From contig RQTK01000230.1 of NCBI GenBank assembly GCA_003991915.1, forward strand, positions 457,561-521,560: a stretch of 64,000 nucleotides of DNA, in the 5' to 3' direction. Under the pieces are notes generated by a model, which saw only the letters and a program-made list of their open reading frames with translations, ran no database searches and was not told the origin of the DNA. The position numbers and the translations under genes were made by a program. The DNA comes from Elysia chlorotica (taxonomy: Eukaryota; Mollusca; Gastropoda; Plakobranchidae). Below are positions 1 through 13,740 of this stretch, in pieces (position 1 is the stretch's first letter; every line of letters begins with the position of its first letter).

Positions 1-123
1 AAATAAAGCTTAGATCTATGAGAAAAGGCAAAAAAATGTGCAATGCAGAAAGCTTGCGGAGAGTTGAAAATTAGACGATATGTGGCAGAAAACAAGGAAC
101 AAAAGATAACAACCACGAGAGAA

Positions 124-136
124 AGAGAGAGAGAGG

Positions 137-176
<40 letters not shown>
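124..176. repeat. (GA)n microsatellite
   Basis: Nearly pure GA dinucleotide run with a few interruptions at its left end. It is the first of about ten GA/CT tracts in the window. Confidence 0.9.
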
Positions 177-178
<2 letters not shown>

Positions 179-179
179 T

Positions 180-3100
180 TTAACAATATCTTGGTTTAAA
201 TGATAATAGTATTTTGCTGTTAATTGTTCATTCGTTTTTCTAATATTTTGTTCATGGGATTCCTGAACAGGAAAAATGGTTTCGGTATAAATGGTAGCTT
301 TATCTTCATTTTAAATACAAAAATTACCACCTGCAGAGTGGTCGAGCCTAGTAGAATGAACACAATATCAGAAAACCATACGTATTTAATGATGTTTCAG
401 TGCTTTCTTTCAAATTAGGAACAGTTTCTTTTCAACGATATAGAAATATGAATGAAACTGACACACTTAATAAAATGACAAATCTCTTGAAAACTTCCAT
501 AGGTCTCTGGTGTATTTTACATTTTTATTAGAGGCTTCAATTGCCTTATAACATGTGCTACAATTCCACAGCCAGCGCGGTTAGTCTTGGGACCCGTACA
601 CAATATAGCCTTATAGTGCACACGTTGGACGCTCAGTAAAATATATGTGTAAAGTTCTAGTTAGCGAGCACGTTTGTCCCCGTAATCTAATTCTAAGCCA
701 ATCCCGACTCCTGGAACAGCCAATAGAGAATAGCCCCACTGGTCATAACTGACAAAGGCACGGAGGCCATGCTTGCCAGCTTCACGACACTGACACCCCA
801 CTGTCACAGTGTCAATCAGTCAGTCTGAGGTGACACGCGGATGAACCACCTCGTTAAAACGTTCAGGGCTACAGGCGCCCGGGTGGTTCTCTCTACCTCT
901 TTGCACTCGGGTGAGCTACATGCATGCCTCTCAGCCCTGCTGGTATGGTGGAAGTCTTCTTCAAAATCTCTCGCCACACACCCCTCCTTTCTAACCATCC
1001 CCTCCCTCCTTAAAAAACAAAAACAAAACAAAAAACCGACACGCACACAAACACACGCACACAAACACACACACACGTAAACGGTCCAGACATCTCACCC
1101 TCAACTTTCAACAATTTCGTTTGTAAATTACAATTAATGAGATAATTTATTATGTTAGAAGGCGGTGTGGGCAGTCTGTATGAATGTGTGTGTTTTTTTG
1201 TTTTTTATTTTGTTGTTTTTGATGTGTGTTTTTTGTGGGGGGTTTTGTGTTGTTTTTTTTTTTTTTTGTTGTTGTTTTTTTTTGGGGGGGGGGTGTTTAA
1301 TTGAAACGTGAATGTGTTGAGATATGTTGAAGGGAAATTTAAAAAAGGGAAAACAAACCACCCAGGACAAAGAAGAGCCTCTGTTCGAGCTTAAAGGGAC
1401 TGAGTAATTCCCCGACAGCTCGGTCGCCCTCAAACTCCCCACCCCTCGCCGATTATCCAACGCTTTTTTATCTTTTTCATTTAGAGTTAGACCTAAAAAA
1501 AATTCTTCAAGATGGCATGGGGAGGATCTAGGAAACTTGTTAAATAAATTTAGGCCTTAAAAAAAGTCCGATGAGGGACGATTCTCTTTCTAATTTTTAA
1601 AACACAACAATGATGAAGTGTCGAAAAGAGGAGAGAAAATAAAAGAAGAAGAAATTAAAACATGAGCAACTGAAGTGAAATTTTAAAAAGGGATGGAAAG
1701 TGGTGATTGGTAAAAGGAGAAGGTAATGGAGACAGACATGCCGAAGAAGGGGATGGGGAAGCAGTACATCATTATAAAAACTAATACAAAAGTCTTAGTG
1801 GCAGATGAAAGACAAAAATTACTTCTGATAGTTCTCAGCGAAAAGAAATAATAAATGTTGCCGTTGTTGTTGTTGTTTTTTTTTTAAATATACATAATAC
1901 CTAGGTCTATATATAATATTTATCCAACAAGGGGAAAGATGGGGACATTGGAAAAAAAACGCAAAGAAATGGGTCAAACATCAACGAAAATTCACTGAAG
2001 AGGTGAAACAATACATAAATTGTTTAAAAGGAAGTTTGGGTGCAACAATGTAGAACAGAGGGATGGGGAATAAAGTCTACACTGTGAGGCGGGAATATTT
2101 TTAAACGCGCGGAGAAGTGGGCACACACTTACAAATCTCAGTCCTCATCGATGAGATGCAAAAATTTCCCCAAGTCGGTCGTGAACATAAAAACCCCAAT
2201 AGTGGCCAGGCATTACCAGAATTACATTATGCAGGCATTTACAGCTGGTTCCTTTGTGCACCCCACGACCCACAGTGTTATCCAGCTCCAGACAGCCCCG
2301 CAAGTGCTTGTTAATTGCATGGGCAATAACAATAACACTAACAAGTACAAAACGCGGATTGTGTATCGCGCGCGTGTGCCTGCTTTTGATCATAGCCACC
2401 TTGTTCATATGAAGGCGGGATACGTCGCTCCTGATATCACCCCACAAATAGGCAAAATAGGCTGCAGTGGCAAGGGCGAATTATACATGTACTAAGTGGA
2501 GATCACTACTAGACGGCGATATATTCAGTGGATACATCTTGTCGGGCTTAGAGATCTTTCTTTTTTTTCTTTTTCAGTTTGCTGTTATCGCTAAGAATAG
2601 GATTTCTAGTAATTATTGTTTTCTCTCTGTCCCTTTATTGGCGTAACGGAGTATTAAAATACAGGCTAAGGGCAATAGCCAGGATAATGTGATACAACTC
2701 ATCTAAAAAATCAGGATAACATTTCTAATAATTTTTTGTTTGAATTAAGCATTAGAAAATCTCTGTGTGTCTGACCAGTTTGTAATCTTTTACTAATACG
2801 AAAAGCCACTTGATCTAGAAAGCTAGAGTAGAACCTAGTTACTATACTCTACAATACTATCTAGGGTTAATAAGGCGTACCAGTATTTGTTGCTACTCCA
2901 TCTCGGTAGTACAAACAGCATGGCGTGCCGGTTCATTACAGTGCCCACTGTCTAATCTTCACAATTATTTCATGATGTACTCACTAACCGAAAAAAAAAA
3001 ACTAAAAGGTAGACCATTGTGCCATGATCCGAATTTCTTCTCTTCCCTCCTGAACAGGCCTTATTATTGATACAACATTGCACAATGTTCATAGATATAG

Positions 3101-5340
3101 CCTTGCATTAGCGGTCACCCTGTCTATGATAACCAATTTCCGTGTTACTAATGTTTCTTTTCTTAACCCGTTTTTAGAATCCGACAATAAATAATCTGCC
3201 CCCAGCACGAATACAATAACTGCTTTCCTACTTGATCTGCTAGGCTTGTGTTCGTTCCTCCCCAGCCATAACTCCTTTTTTTGTTATACCTGACAATAAA
3301 TAATCTCCTTTTATCAAGACTACAATAACTTTTTCTACTTTTTCATAAAGGCTGTGTGCACGTTTCTCCCACCTCACTCAAAAGGCTCCTGGTCACCTCA
3401 GTTGTATAACGTCCTATCTCATATCAAAAACACCCTAAATAATCGGTATTTTAGCTATGAGGTGGGATATTGTAAAACTGAGGTGGCCCCCTGGTGGCAT
3501 GTGTATCTCCGGAAGCGTTATCTCCCCTGTGTCAATACGGTTATCGACGGCTGGTAACTGTCGTGAGCCGCGCACGGAAAACAGCGAGCCTGGCGCTGAT
3601 TGATCCCCCTTCTTCCGTCCTTCCCTACGCCCCTCCTTCCCTTCCTCCTCCCGGCCAAATCACAAGAGGTTGCAGCTGACCTCACTCACTCACTCACTGG
3701 ATCTGAAGCAGTTTGAAGACTGGAGCAGACCAGCTACTGCCAACCGTACCAGCCATCTAATTAGTGGGTATAGTTGGTCAAACAAGTGTAAGGAAATGCA
3801 GCAAAGACGCTTTTTGCTATAAGGTTGTCAGCTCAGCCGGAGTTTCACGAGTGGCACGGGAGAGGCAGGTTGAGGCTGGGAGTGCCGGCGCCGGTCAGTG
3901 ACTTTACCTTGACCTGCAGAGCAGTGGTTCGATCTCTGCCGTCTCTGGCCTTCGATACGTTAACCTCATCACCTCTGCCCGATTACCCGACGGCATCAAT
4001 CAAGTTGAAGGGGCCTATACAGTTCTATATGAGTGTTGGTGTTTTGTTTTGATTTTGTTGCTGTTGTTGGTGGTGTTGTTTTTGTTGTGTGTGGGTTTTT
4101 TTTATATATATAATCGCAGACTCAAAAAGAGCTCAAAGAAGGGTAGACGATTCCATGGTAATCATTCCTGCTGTTGTACAAATCCACGGTTTCCAGCTGT
4201 TTACCTCACCTCTGCTTGATTGCCGATTCCCCAATGCCTAGTTTAAGTACACTCACCGCGCGCCTCTTTGCATTTCTTTTTCTGCCATGTCTAGCCTTGA
4301 ACTTGGATTTGAAAGAATTAGGTGTGCATCATTGTTACATTATATCACTCAGTATTGATTAATCGTTTGCGACGAGAATGGAAAAAAATCCACAGTACGT
4401 CGACCTCTTCCTCTGACGCCAATAATGTGTACTGTGTTTGTAGAAGCCACATAGGAAGGATCTCTAAGTGGGCGGATATTAAATTTTATCCTCCAGGAAA
4501 TCGACCCCTCTGGTTAATTAAAACTCCGAGATGCTTTTAAGAAGTCGGAAGCTTCCGTCACGCTGACGGCTTGGGGGACGAAAAAGGTAAACAGTCTACA
4601 GGCGCGAAGGTGAAGGCGAGAGATACTCGCACACAGTGTGTCCGCTTGGGTTGTTGAGTTGAGGAAAGGAGAGAACGAACGACACCAAGGCATTTCCCAT
4701 CTATTCAAGATCCCACTTTAACGTTCCATCTATTTTAACCAAATTATAGCACGACAGAATGATGCGATAGTCTACCCGAAGGGTTCTCTAAGATAATTAA
4801 TTAACTTAAATTTAACTTATGAGAAAAACGAAGAAATTATTGTCCGTGTCGTTTAGCTTGCAAAGATTGTGAAAGGCTTTCAAATATTTGATCAATGGAT
4901 CTGGCCTCGTCGTACAAGGCGTGTAACATGACTACATCTATATCTGTCGCTGAAACAAAATAAATGATCTTAACAGCTGATCAAACAAACAAGCGGATAT
5001 CTTTTTAACTTTGTGTAGTTCAACTTAGAACGTAAAAAATATCATGGGTTGGTTTTCTCATGTGGTTTTGACAGAGATAAAAGAGTAAAGGACCACGTGA
5101 CCAACCAACGAGCTACGATCTCTAGAAGCCAAGAACAACAAAGCTGTCATAGTAACCAGAACTGTCAGATTAGCAGAGGGAGAAATGGGCACATAAAAAA
5201 CTGAAATATAATTATTGGTGTTTTAATGTTTTGTTTTCCTTATTCGCTTTAAGGTATCGAGTTGGCGTTAACGTGCCCTGAGTTCTGACGGAAAATCCTG
5301 TTCAGTGACAGGAAACACAGCGAGATATCCATGTTTTGTT
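180..5340. other. Non-coding AT-rich stretch, no gene recognised
   Basis: Only short open frames without recognisable domains are present. A T/G-rich simple tract lies at about 1195-1300. Overlapping frames on both strands at 2110-2500 include a short hydrophobic segment on minus but stop codons interrupt every plausible continuation. A slightly GC-richer patch at 3480-3760 could be a promoter or first non-coding exon, but no motif proves it. If the MAGI gene at 21.7-25.2 kb continues, this may be its intron. Confidence 0.5.
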
Positions 5341-5344
5341 TGGT

Positions 5345-5455
5345 CCTTTATACTGACACCAACCTCTAGAGGAAATGGCGGTCCAGTTGGGGAAGCGAAC
5401 CAGGGACCCTGAAAAGAAGCCGCTTGCTCTAGCGTATGAGCTGCCATCGTCTCCC
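5345..5455 (-). repeat. Degenerate SINE head
   Basis: The plus strand shows the order seen in better SINE copies of this window: an 'actgacacc' segment, an 'agttggggaagcgaaccagg' segment resembling the tRNA-like B box in reverse, then a decayed head. Identity is weak, so this is a tentative member of the family seen at 16122-16375. Confidence 0.3.
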
Positions 5456-7765
5456 TTACCCCTTATGCTACTCTCCTTTGTTATACGGTGACAGTTGTGT
5501 TACGTAAAGTAGCAGCACAATGTAAAAGCTATCAGGGGAAGCAACAATGAAATTACCACTATGCCACTGATAGAATCGGAGTTGTAATGACAGTTGCGTA
5601 CCATGATAGCTGGGGTGGTGGTTTTTCCTACAACTCCATCCAACACATTACTTTTGTATATTTAAAATGAACGTTACTATGATTATAGAAAATCACCATT
5701 GGGGTGCAAATAACATGTAGGTTTTAAGATTTACCAAGACAGTGCAGACAGGATGTGTTTGGGAAAGGATGGTACACGTGAATTAATCCCCTACAACTAC
5801 ATCAATATCTTTAATTCTTAAAAAATACATTGAAGTTATTTATTTTTTTCTGTGCGGCCTGCTACTTAACCATTCTATATCCTCACATCAGTAGCATCAG
5901 TAGCCTACTTTTAGTAAATGTAGTAGTTCATTTAAATAGAATATAACTGCAACACGGTGTTGAAAAATATGCACAACGATCAAAATCGCGGTAAGACTTG
6001 GTTGACGGGCCGTAGAAGTTCCGACCCTCCAAGAAAGACGCTTCTATCATTAAATGTTTAATTTTTCTTCAACACACTTATCGGTGGCAACTTATCGGTG
6101 GCATAGTAGTTGTTTTTCAATTTAACTAATGTGCAACATAAATAATCGCATGATGTTATCACTCATCGGTCCTAATATATCGCATTATTATGCAGGATAA
6201 CTGATAAATTGGTATAGATATATCTAGATAAAGATAATTTTATAATAATAATAATAATAAAAATTACTTGCCTTATAAAGATAATCTTATCTAGCTTTAC
6301 ACACCTTTGCATCATTTACCAATTACGGTCAGCCAAATACCAAAAGCACAAAAAGCTTATCCTAGCGCTTGCTTTCTTGAAATAATATTCCATAAAGCAT
6401 TGTACTAGCTGTAGGAGAAGAATGTGTGAATCACTGGCACGGGAAGTAATTATTCCAGTGGAAATAAAAACAAAAGACGAAGCAGTGGACCTCTAGCTCC
6501 AGGCGAGAAGACAGCCACAGTGACTGGTTTGTATGGGCTGCGCGTGTGTTTTGCTTCTCGACCCAGGGCCTCACACAAACACAGGCACGGGAGGTCCCCC
6601 ATCCGGACATCCAGGCAGGTGGACGCACAACACCCGCTTTTGGGGAAGGGGTAAGCTCCCCTATGTTTATCTTTTAAGAGCTCTTAGAGGAAACAAAGCC
6701 GTTGAGGTCCAAGGCCCAACCGCAGGATATTCATATAGCATTGGCCCAACCCCAAAGCTGCGCAGCTGCAGCCCACTGTACAAGGCTGAGTTCTCTATAG
6801 GTCTCTAGCAAATATCTATGAAGTGCGGTGTGGAGTGTGGACGTTTCCGCTCTTTTTGAGGTTGAAACCAATAACAAAAAAAAGGATGAAATACAACGCC
6901 GAACCCACCACCCCACCCCAATCCCCTTTCTACACCTTCCATTGTGGCCTGTGCGGGACAAAAAGGTCAGAGCGCTACCTGAGAACTTGTCAACCTTTCT
7001 ACTCACTGTCACGTTAGCACCTGCTGCTTCCCTCTGGAGCTGGGATAGCCTAGGCGTTGTCCCTCCTCACAGGGCGGACTGTGCTAGAGACTCGAGGTCA
7101 GATTATAACGGTTTGAACAAGTTAGCGTATATTGGGGGCGGGGAAGGGGGTTGGTTAGAAGGCTAAGGAAAAGTGGGGAAACAATAGTCAAAAGAAAGCG
7201 ACAGAGAAATAAAGGTCACAAGCGAAGGAAGAGAGAGGAAGCGAGACCAATAACAATATTTTTAATGCGAAGAGATGTAAAACAACAGTCTCTAAAACTA
7301 AAAGCGTGACAGTATGATTGACCAAGCCGTATTAAAGAAATGTGGCAATGAAAAAAAAATATTTTAAAAAAGACAGGAATAATGGGATGGAGAAGATATA
7401 GGAAAATAGATTCTGTGTCGAGATATGAGACGGTTTTCACTGTATTTTTTGCCATTCTTTTAAAATCAGTTCCACTTCTACAGTACAGGATGGTATTTTG
7501 AAGAAGGGTTTCCGTAAAACACCTGCTGAACCTCGTCACAGACAAAGAGACGAGCCAGATCTGACAGCGCGTTGTGAACTTAGTACCAACGGTATAGAAA
7601 TTAAGCACAGAGCAACAGGTCCTGCTTACTGTCACTCAAGATCATCTTGCAAATCTCGATGCACAGTATGTTAGTTTTACGTGAAATAGGGAAAATAATG
7701 CTAGAACACGCTACACACGAATAGGGTATAAAGGGAAAAAGAAATTAAATGTGACAGATAGTGAG
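5456..7765. other. Non-coding stretch, no gene recognised
   Basis: AT-rich with an (ATA)n-like run near 6240-6260. The frames at 6430-7170 overlap each other on both strands, have no domain signature and no convincing splice sites. Nothing else stands out. Confidence 0.5.
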
Positions 7766-7925
7766 AGAGTTGAGTTTAAAGTCCAACAACAGTACTGCAT
7801 AGGCTATATTGTGGATGGGTCACAAGACTGACGTCAGACAATTTAATGTGCTGCCACACACGAGACAGGTCGGGGATAACATGAAAGATGGCTTCTGTCT
7901 CAGCCGCTTAGATAAAGAGACAGAC
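7766..7925 (-). repeat. SINE copy (tail and body)
   Basis: Carries the family landmarks read on plus: 'aaagtccaacaacag', 'ggctatattgtgga', 'gtgctgccacacacgagac' and 'tctgtctcagccg'. These match the copies at 16122 and 19742. The tRNA-like head expected at the higher coordinate is not clear, and the copy runs into a short (CAGA)n. Confidence 0.65.
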
Positions 7926-8532
7926 AGACAGACAGACAAGAACAGACAGAAAAAGATAGTGTCTGAAAAGTGAGATTGAGTATATGATAAAATTAGAAGG
8001 GGGTCGACATAACGGGAGTGAAAGTCGAAAAAACAGGAGGAGGGGGTGATAAAATACCAGGAAAACAAAAAAGGGAAAATATGTGGAAAAGTGTAATGGT
8101 CTCCTGCTATTAATAACAACATCGGGAATTCAACAATTTGCAAAGTTAAAAAACATTTTTCCTATTCCTTTCCTTCTCAATTCAGAATAGGCGATAGTGG
8201 GTTTGGGGGCTTCTTTCACTTTCCCACCTGCTCACACTGTAAACAACGCAAGACAGTGTCAAGGTAGCTTGATTTACCAAGATCTAGGCCGGGCTGACTC
8301 GAATGTCTCTCGACTCTGGACTGACTAGTTTCTCCGAGTGAACGGTTTGAGATCTTTATATTCGGGGAATGTGGAACACAAGATTAAAGACACCTGTCTT
8401 TTGTTTACATAACGATTTAATTGCTCATGTCACACAACTTTTAGAAGAGAAGTGGTAATCTCTGGGTTTGACATTTCCAAGGTTCCCCTGAGGGATCCAA
8501 AACGGCGACAGAGAAGGTTGTAGACTAGTCAA

Positions 8533-8760
8533 GATTGACTTATAGCGCCACACAGCTCAGTCGGTAGGGGTCTAGGCTGACGAGAAGGGCGATCAGGTTC
8601 AACTCTTAACTGGTGGTTGATGCATGGCCTGAAGATGTTTTCTTTGCAGAAGAAAATCTCTCAACTCGAATAGAGGTGTGGGCGAACTGGCACAAGGGTC
8701 AGAGCGTTGATCTCCCGATCGGTTGCTCCTCGGTTCGAACCCCATGATCGTACAATATGT
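8533..8760 (+). repeat. Two tRNA-like SINE heads
   Basis: At about 8545-8620 there is an A-box-like 'agctcagtcggtagggg' followed by a B-box-like 'aggttcaactc'. At about 8680-8745 there is a second pair, 'tggcacaagggtcagagc' and 'ggttcgaacccc'. The spacing suits internal RNA polymerase III promoters. No clean cloverleaf is seen, so these are SINE heads or tRNA relics rather than functional tRNA genes. Confidence 0.45.
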
Positions 8761-9124
8761 ATATGTATTTGGCTAGAAGAAGAGTGATCGAAATGAGCTG
8801 GTATAAACTGAAGCGGACGAATCTGTCCCCCTCCCCCTACCTCACCAGGACTGTGGTCACTGGCCTGGGATCACCAACCTGCTGAGGTCAAGCGGGGGAC
8901 GCGGGTCAGCGCGACGTTGCTCGCCACACGGCCAGACACAGGCGGCAGCCACCACCTGTCCTGTCCGCCCAGAACAATGCAGCGTTCAACCAATGCACGC
9001 TATGCATGGGCGCCGCATCTACGCAGAAATAATACACTATGAGGCAGTGATTGCTATAGCTGCTGCAGGTTGGGTGAGAGGGGAAAAAAGGGGGAAGGGG
9101 GGGACCATGTACAACAATGATATA

Positions 9125-9240
9125 ATTCGTGGTGACGGGTTGCAAGACTATCGTCTGACGATTGTACGTGCTGCAACACAGAGAGACAGGGACAGGACAT
9201 CTGTCTCAGCCGGTCACATTGATCTGAGACCTACCTAATT
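9125..9240 (-). repeat. Partial SINE copy
   Basis: Contains the body segment ('gtctgacgattgtacgtgctg', 'aacacagagagacaggg', 'tctgtctcagccggtcacatt') shared with the copies at 40222 and 19742. Both ends are missing. Confidence 0.6.
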
Positions 9241-9654
9241 CGTAGAACAGGATATAGAGGAAGGAGGTGAGCTGTAAGATGGAGAATTTCACTAGGCAAA
9301 GCGATCATTTTTAAAGAGGATTGGTCCGCGTTGAGTGTTCATCGCAATGGTTCTGTTGCAAAGGCAACTAGTTATATAGATTTAATGCCACTAAAATGGT
9401 CTACGCGGCTGGTTCGTGGGTAGCATCTATAGCAGCCCAATGGGCACGTAACTAATTAAAATAATCCTCCATTCCTGGTCCCAAAGAAAAAAAATGCTCA
9501 AGTCACCAGAGGTGAACACTTGCTCTTTGATTACATGGGGTCGGGTAAACAAAGTAAGGTGCGAACACCAGTTACTGCAGGCTGACACGAGCTTGTTATC
9601 TACACAATCTCTTTGTTGGTCATGTCGCCCGAATCATGCACGAGGTCACGGAGA

Positions 9655-9658
9655 GAGG

Positions 9659-9728
<70 letters not shown>

Positions 9729-9735
9729 GATACAG
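9655..9735. repeat. (GA)n and (CAGA)n microsatellite
   Basis: A GA run followed by CAGA tetranucleotides. A second shorter GA run lies at 9850-9878. Long open frames across it on both strands are repeat artefacts. Confidence 0.9.
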
Positions 9736-10239
9736 ACAGAGAGGCCAAAAAAAAAACACAACTAAAGAAAGGTAGTGAGGGATAGGACGGAGATAGAGTC
9801 GGAGATAGACAGGGGGGCAGAGAGACAATGTGGATGAGAGAGACAGGTGAAAGGGAGAGAGAGAGAGAGAGAGAGAGATTGTTAATTGATTTTTTGTCCG
9901 AGGATTAAGAAGTTTATAATGAGGAGAGAATAATTTACATTTAAACAATATTGATTGTTTTTGGGAAACAATGTCTATTAATTGATATAGTGAGTGATTA
10001 AAGTGGTTTTATCATCTCAGTCATAATTTGTTTTTCTTTCTCCTTCCGTGTGTTTGCTTTCCAACCCCATAGATCCAAAGATGACTGAACATAAAGCTCA
10101 TGTTTCCAATTTGTGTAATAAACTACGGAATTCGAATTACCACAAAATAACTTAATATGAAGATCGCGGATATAATAATGTAAAAATATCTTTTCTTTCT
10201 TTCTTTAATTCTTTATTTTTTTTTGTTTTTTGTTTAATT

Positions 10240-10585
10240 AAGTGACCACAATGTCATAGTACATGTATGTCAGTAAATTCAGTGAATAAACCAAGAACGC
10301 CAACAAATTCCGACACGTCAGAAGAGGGAAGACGTCCAGACAAGCTCGGGTGATGGACAGATGGATGATGATCACGTATCGCGAAAACCAGGGGAGGATC
10401 ATGCTGAGGAAGATTGAAACAGAGCTCTCCGCCAGACGACAAGTAGGCGACTGGGCACTGCGCGGGTCGGGCGAGTGGGCGAGATTGCAGGGGGAGCAGG
10501 GCCAGATTACAGGGACACCGTGGCTTTCGCTTTGATATGTCACGGCGTGGCCCAGGGCGCTTCGGGGCATCTTCTCTGTCATACC
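10240..10585. other. GC-richer island with overlapping open frames
   Basis: Three overlapping frames stay open here. The longest minus frame (114 codons) ends in a hydrophobic stretch that could be membrane segments, and an AG precedes its first ATG. I recognise no family and cannot choose the coding strand. It might be an isolated exon or the relic of a membrane-protein gene. Confidence 0.25.
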
Positions 10586-10962
10586 TGGGGGACTATGGGA
10601 GGGACGGGGACACAGACACTCTCTGTCATAGGGTAAAGCCGGGCATTGTAACTTAATATTTCATGGGGAAGTCTGATGATTTCAAAATAAAGCATTATAA
10701 ATGGGTAAATCTTCACAGGTGGACAGGCATGTTGTTATATGTTATAACGTAATTAGCTTTCGTCAATTTGATCATGAATTTAATAGTTAATCTAGTCGGG
10801 CGGACAAGTTTTTTTTTTTCTTCTTTTTTTTTTTCATTTCACATTACGAGTTCACAGATTTAAAAAAACACAACTGCTTCACGGTTTAAGTTTCATATAA
10901 TTTCAAACCACAGAATGGCTATGCCTCATATAGCATAGACTTTAATCAGTAGTTTATCAGTT

Positions 10963-10981
10963 TTGCCCCCCCCCCCCCCCC
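10963..10981. repeat. Poly-C run
   Basis: Uninterrupted C homopolymer of about 19 bases, in otherwise ordinary AT-rich DNA. Confidence 0.9.
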
Positions 10982-11259
10982 GAGTCTCTGAATAATTCTA
11001 TAACACTACAAATGCATTGAGTTGAGACGAGGGCTTTAACAGAGATATTCGAACCGCAGGCCATCTTCTAGTCAGATCAAAGCACTATACATGTTGTATA
11101 CCGATGCTATCCCCCATTTCATTGTGTATGCTGCGCGTCTCTACGGAGAGAGCTTACAATCAAGCAATGGATTCACAGTCTTCTCAGTTCCCCAGTGATT
11201 CTTTTTCTCTATTATATATTTATGTTTTTACAAATTACTGACGTCGGGAAAGTAGGTTA

Positions 11260-11515
11260 GTTAGTTTTCGTGTTTCTTAAAGTCCAACATCAGCAAATAG
11301 GCTCTATGGTGGACAGGTCCCGAGACTAACTTACGGAAACATCGAGTGATGCCACACAGAACAGCGGCAATACATACATGCACTAAGGCTTCTGACTCAG
11401 CCGATCACAGTATACTGACAACGACCAAACCAGTCGCAAACAAAGCGGTCTGATCAGGGATTAAACCAGGGACGTCCTATGTAACTCGCACTCTCACTAC
11501 AAGGCCACTTCTTCT
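11260..11515 (-). repeat. SINE copy, diverged, near full length
   Basis: Read on plus it runs from the tail ('aaagtccaacatcagc') through the body ('gatgccacacagaacagcggc', 'tgactcagccgatcacag') to a decayed tRNA-like head ('tcagggattaaaccagggac', 'actacaaggccac'). The element is therefore on minus, head at the higher coordinate. Confidence 0.65.
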
Positions 11516-12875
11516 CCCGAAAAGTATGATGTGACATAATGTAGATATTACTGGTGCTATGCTCTTAGTTTGCTATAATGGTGCTATCAGAGACTGTGCT
11601 AAGTTCTTAGAGCGATATGCTAATATAGTGTGACCGGCTGAGAGAAGAGTCCAGGTATCCCCGCTCTGTTTCAGTGTGGCTGCAAGTAAAACTCTCAGAC
11701 GTTACTTTCTAGACACGTCCACAGTATAACCTAAATAGCGCTGATGCTGAACGCTAAACAACAAAGCAAACAAACAGTGCGCTATGCTGCCGCTTTATCT
11801 ACCATTAGCATGGGTTTAGAGATTGGCGGGGATGTGCGACTGCATTCAGTGCATTCACTACATGGTAGTGTGCGCTTTCAAGTGCAGCAAAACAGGCTTT
11901 GCTTGGTTTGTGTACAATATCTATTTATATCATAATCACGTATTTTTTGTGCAGTCATAATAAAAAGAGACATTTTCTCACGGTCAAAGCGGTTTCCTGC
12001 CTGGACCACGGTTGGTTTAGTTCCTTCGATAGTATCAATGAACGGGATCTAAATAGCTAGGCGTTTCCTTTTTTATCTTCTTTTTTTTTTTAAAGACCAT
12101 GAGCGCTAACTGAATGCTAAATCAACATTTCAGACACTAAAACCCTACATCGCGGTATGCCTAAGATACTTTTTTAATAGCATGTGCCGTTGTGACTCAT
12201 CGTTTAAAAAATCTTAATTTTTTTTTTTAAATACGTTTCAACAATGTTGACAAAAATGTGTCGCCAAATATTCGAAGGGCCAAATATTCAATACAAAAAA
12301 AAGACTGCAAAGCGTAATTCGCAAGAATTGTGGGAGAGATAGACAGACAAAGAAGGGTTGATAGCAAGATAAATAGAATATACAAAAATGGCAAACACAA
12401 TGTAAATACAATTATGCACATAATAATTGATGAACAAGACGATCATTGGTAAAGATTAGAGTGGACATGCTTGCCCACATTAAAAAGGTGGACTTGACAA
12501 TCTCTTTCCAGTCATGATTAAGCAATACATGTATGGATGTTTTTACAACTGACCCGTTTCAATAGGGCGGCGAGCGCAGCCATACAATTGGATGAAGACT
12601 TTCACGTGTCTATTCCTGGCTACATTATCTAGGTTTCTCTTTGCATGACTGTGACAACTCATTATGTGTTTATTAATACTGAACTAGTAAGCAAAAATTC
12701 ATTTCAATGACAGACTGAGTGTAGTCACCAGAGGCCCAAAAGTTTACTTTCAGGGAGTATCTCTATGATGGGGAAACAAAACACAACCAATCACTAAAAA
12801 GAAACCAGTACCTTGTACCTGTAGAGTTTGCTTCTATGTAAAAACGTAACTACATGAGAAGGTACATCATAAAGA
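11516..12875. other. Non-coding stretch, nothing recognised
   Basis: AT-rich DNA with short T runs and no open frame carrying a recognisable domain. Confidence 0.5.
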
Positions 12876-13330
12876 AATGTTGTCATTAATATCGCATTAA
12901 TCCATGCGGAGATTGTATGAAACACATATATTTTACCATCCGTGACATAGTAATAGTCGTAGCTGTGATGTCGATTACCTAACGTCGCCTAAGGGGATTT
13001 ACGCGATCAAAGTTGACCCAGTGAGGACACGCTTGGTGGGCCACCAGCGGCCCCTGGTGGACTTGCTGAACACCTCTATTATATAGCATACAGTTGGTTC
13101 AGCATGCATCATCGTGTAATCTACGATAAGGTTCACATTTCCTAAGAAGTCGATTGTTGAGATACAAGCCATAGACCCATGTGCGAAATTCGATAGTGGT
13201 TGATAGTTAAATGACGATAGCACCCAATAATCAGGTTTGGTCTTTAAATAAAAGTCGGATCAAAAGTGATGACACAGAGAAGTATACTTAATAAGTGCGA
13301 TTTTTTTTTTATTAGAGAGTGAAAACAAAC
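12876..13330 (+). repeat. Direct duplication, copy 1
   Basis: Closely matches 13363-13740 in the same orientation; landmarks are 'gtcattaatatcgcattaat', 'accatccgtgacatagtaat' and 'cacccaataatcaggtttgg'. This copy keeps an internal segment (about 13060-13180) that is missing from copy 2. Confidence 0.85.
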
Positions 13331-13362
13331 CGTTAACTATTGAAGACAGGAAAAAAAGGCGT

Positions 13363-13740
13363 TATGTCATTAATATCGCATTAATCCACGCAGAGATCGT
13401 ATGAAACACATATATTTTACCATCCGTGACATAGTAATAATCATAGCCGTGATGTCGATTACCTAACGTCGCCTAAGTGGATCTGCACGATCGAAGTTGA
13501 CCCATGGAGGACACGCTTGGTGGGTCACCAGCGGCCCCTGATGGATAATGCAATCTGGTTCGAAATTCGATAGTGGTTGATAGCTTAATGACGACAGCAC
13601 CCAATAATCAGGTTTGGCGTTTAAAGAAGATTCGGTTCTAAAGCGATGAAACAGAAGTATATTTAATATGAGTGCGCTTTATAATTTTTTTTTTAAGAGA
13701 GTGAAAACAAACAATTAACTATTGAAGACAGCGAGTAAAA
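13363..13740 (+). repeat. Direct duplication, copy 2
   Basis: Same landmarks as copy 1, offset by about 485 bp, with an internal deletion of roughly 100 bp and scattered substitutions. The pair is probably a local tandem duplication of non-coding DNA. Confidence 0.85.

Noticed and set aside
2145-2495. Overlapping ~100-codon frames on both strands as a membrane-protein exon
   Set aside because: The hydrophobic minus segment is short, stops interrupt the alternative frame, and no family or splice pair is recognisable.
7216-7635. 139-codon minus frame
   Set aside because: No recognisable domain, AT-rich Phe/Leu-rich composition as expected of chance frames, and no splice or poly(A) context.
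8680-8750. Functional tRNA gene
   Set aside because: A- and B-box-like motifs are present, but acceptor and anticodon stems do not pair cleanly, and similar heads elsewhere belong to SINEs.
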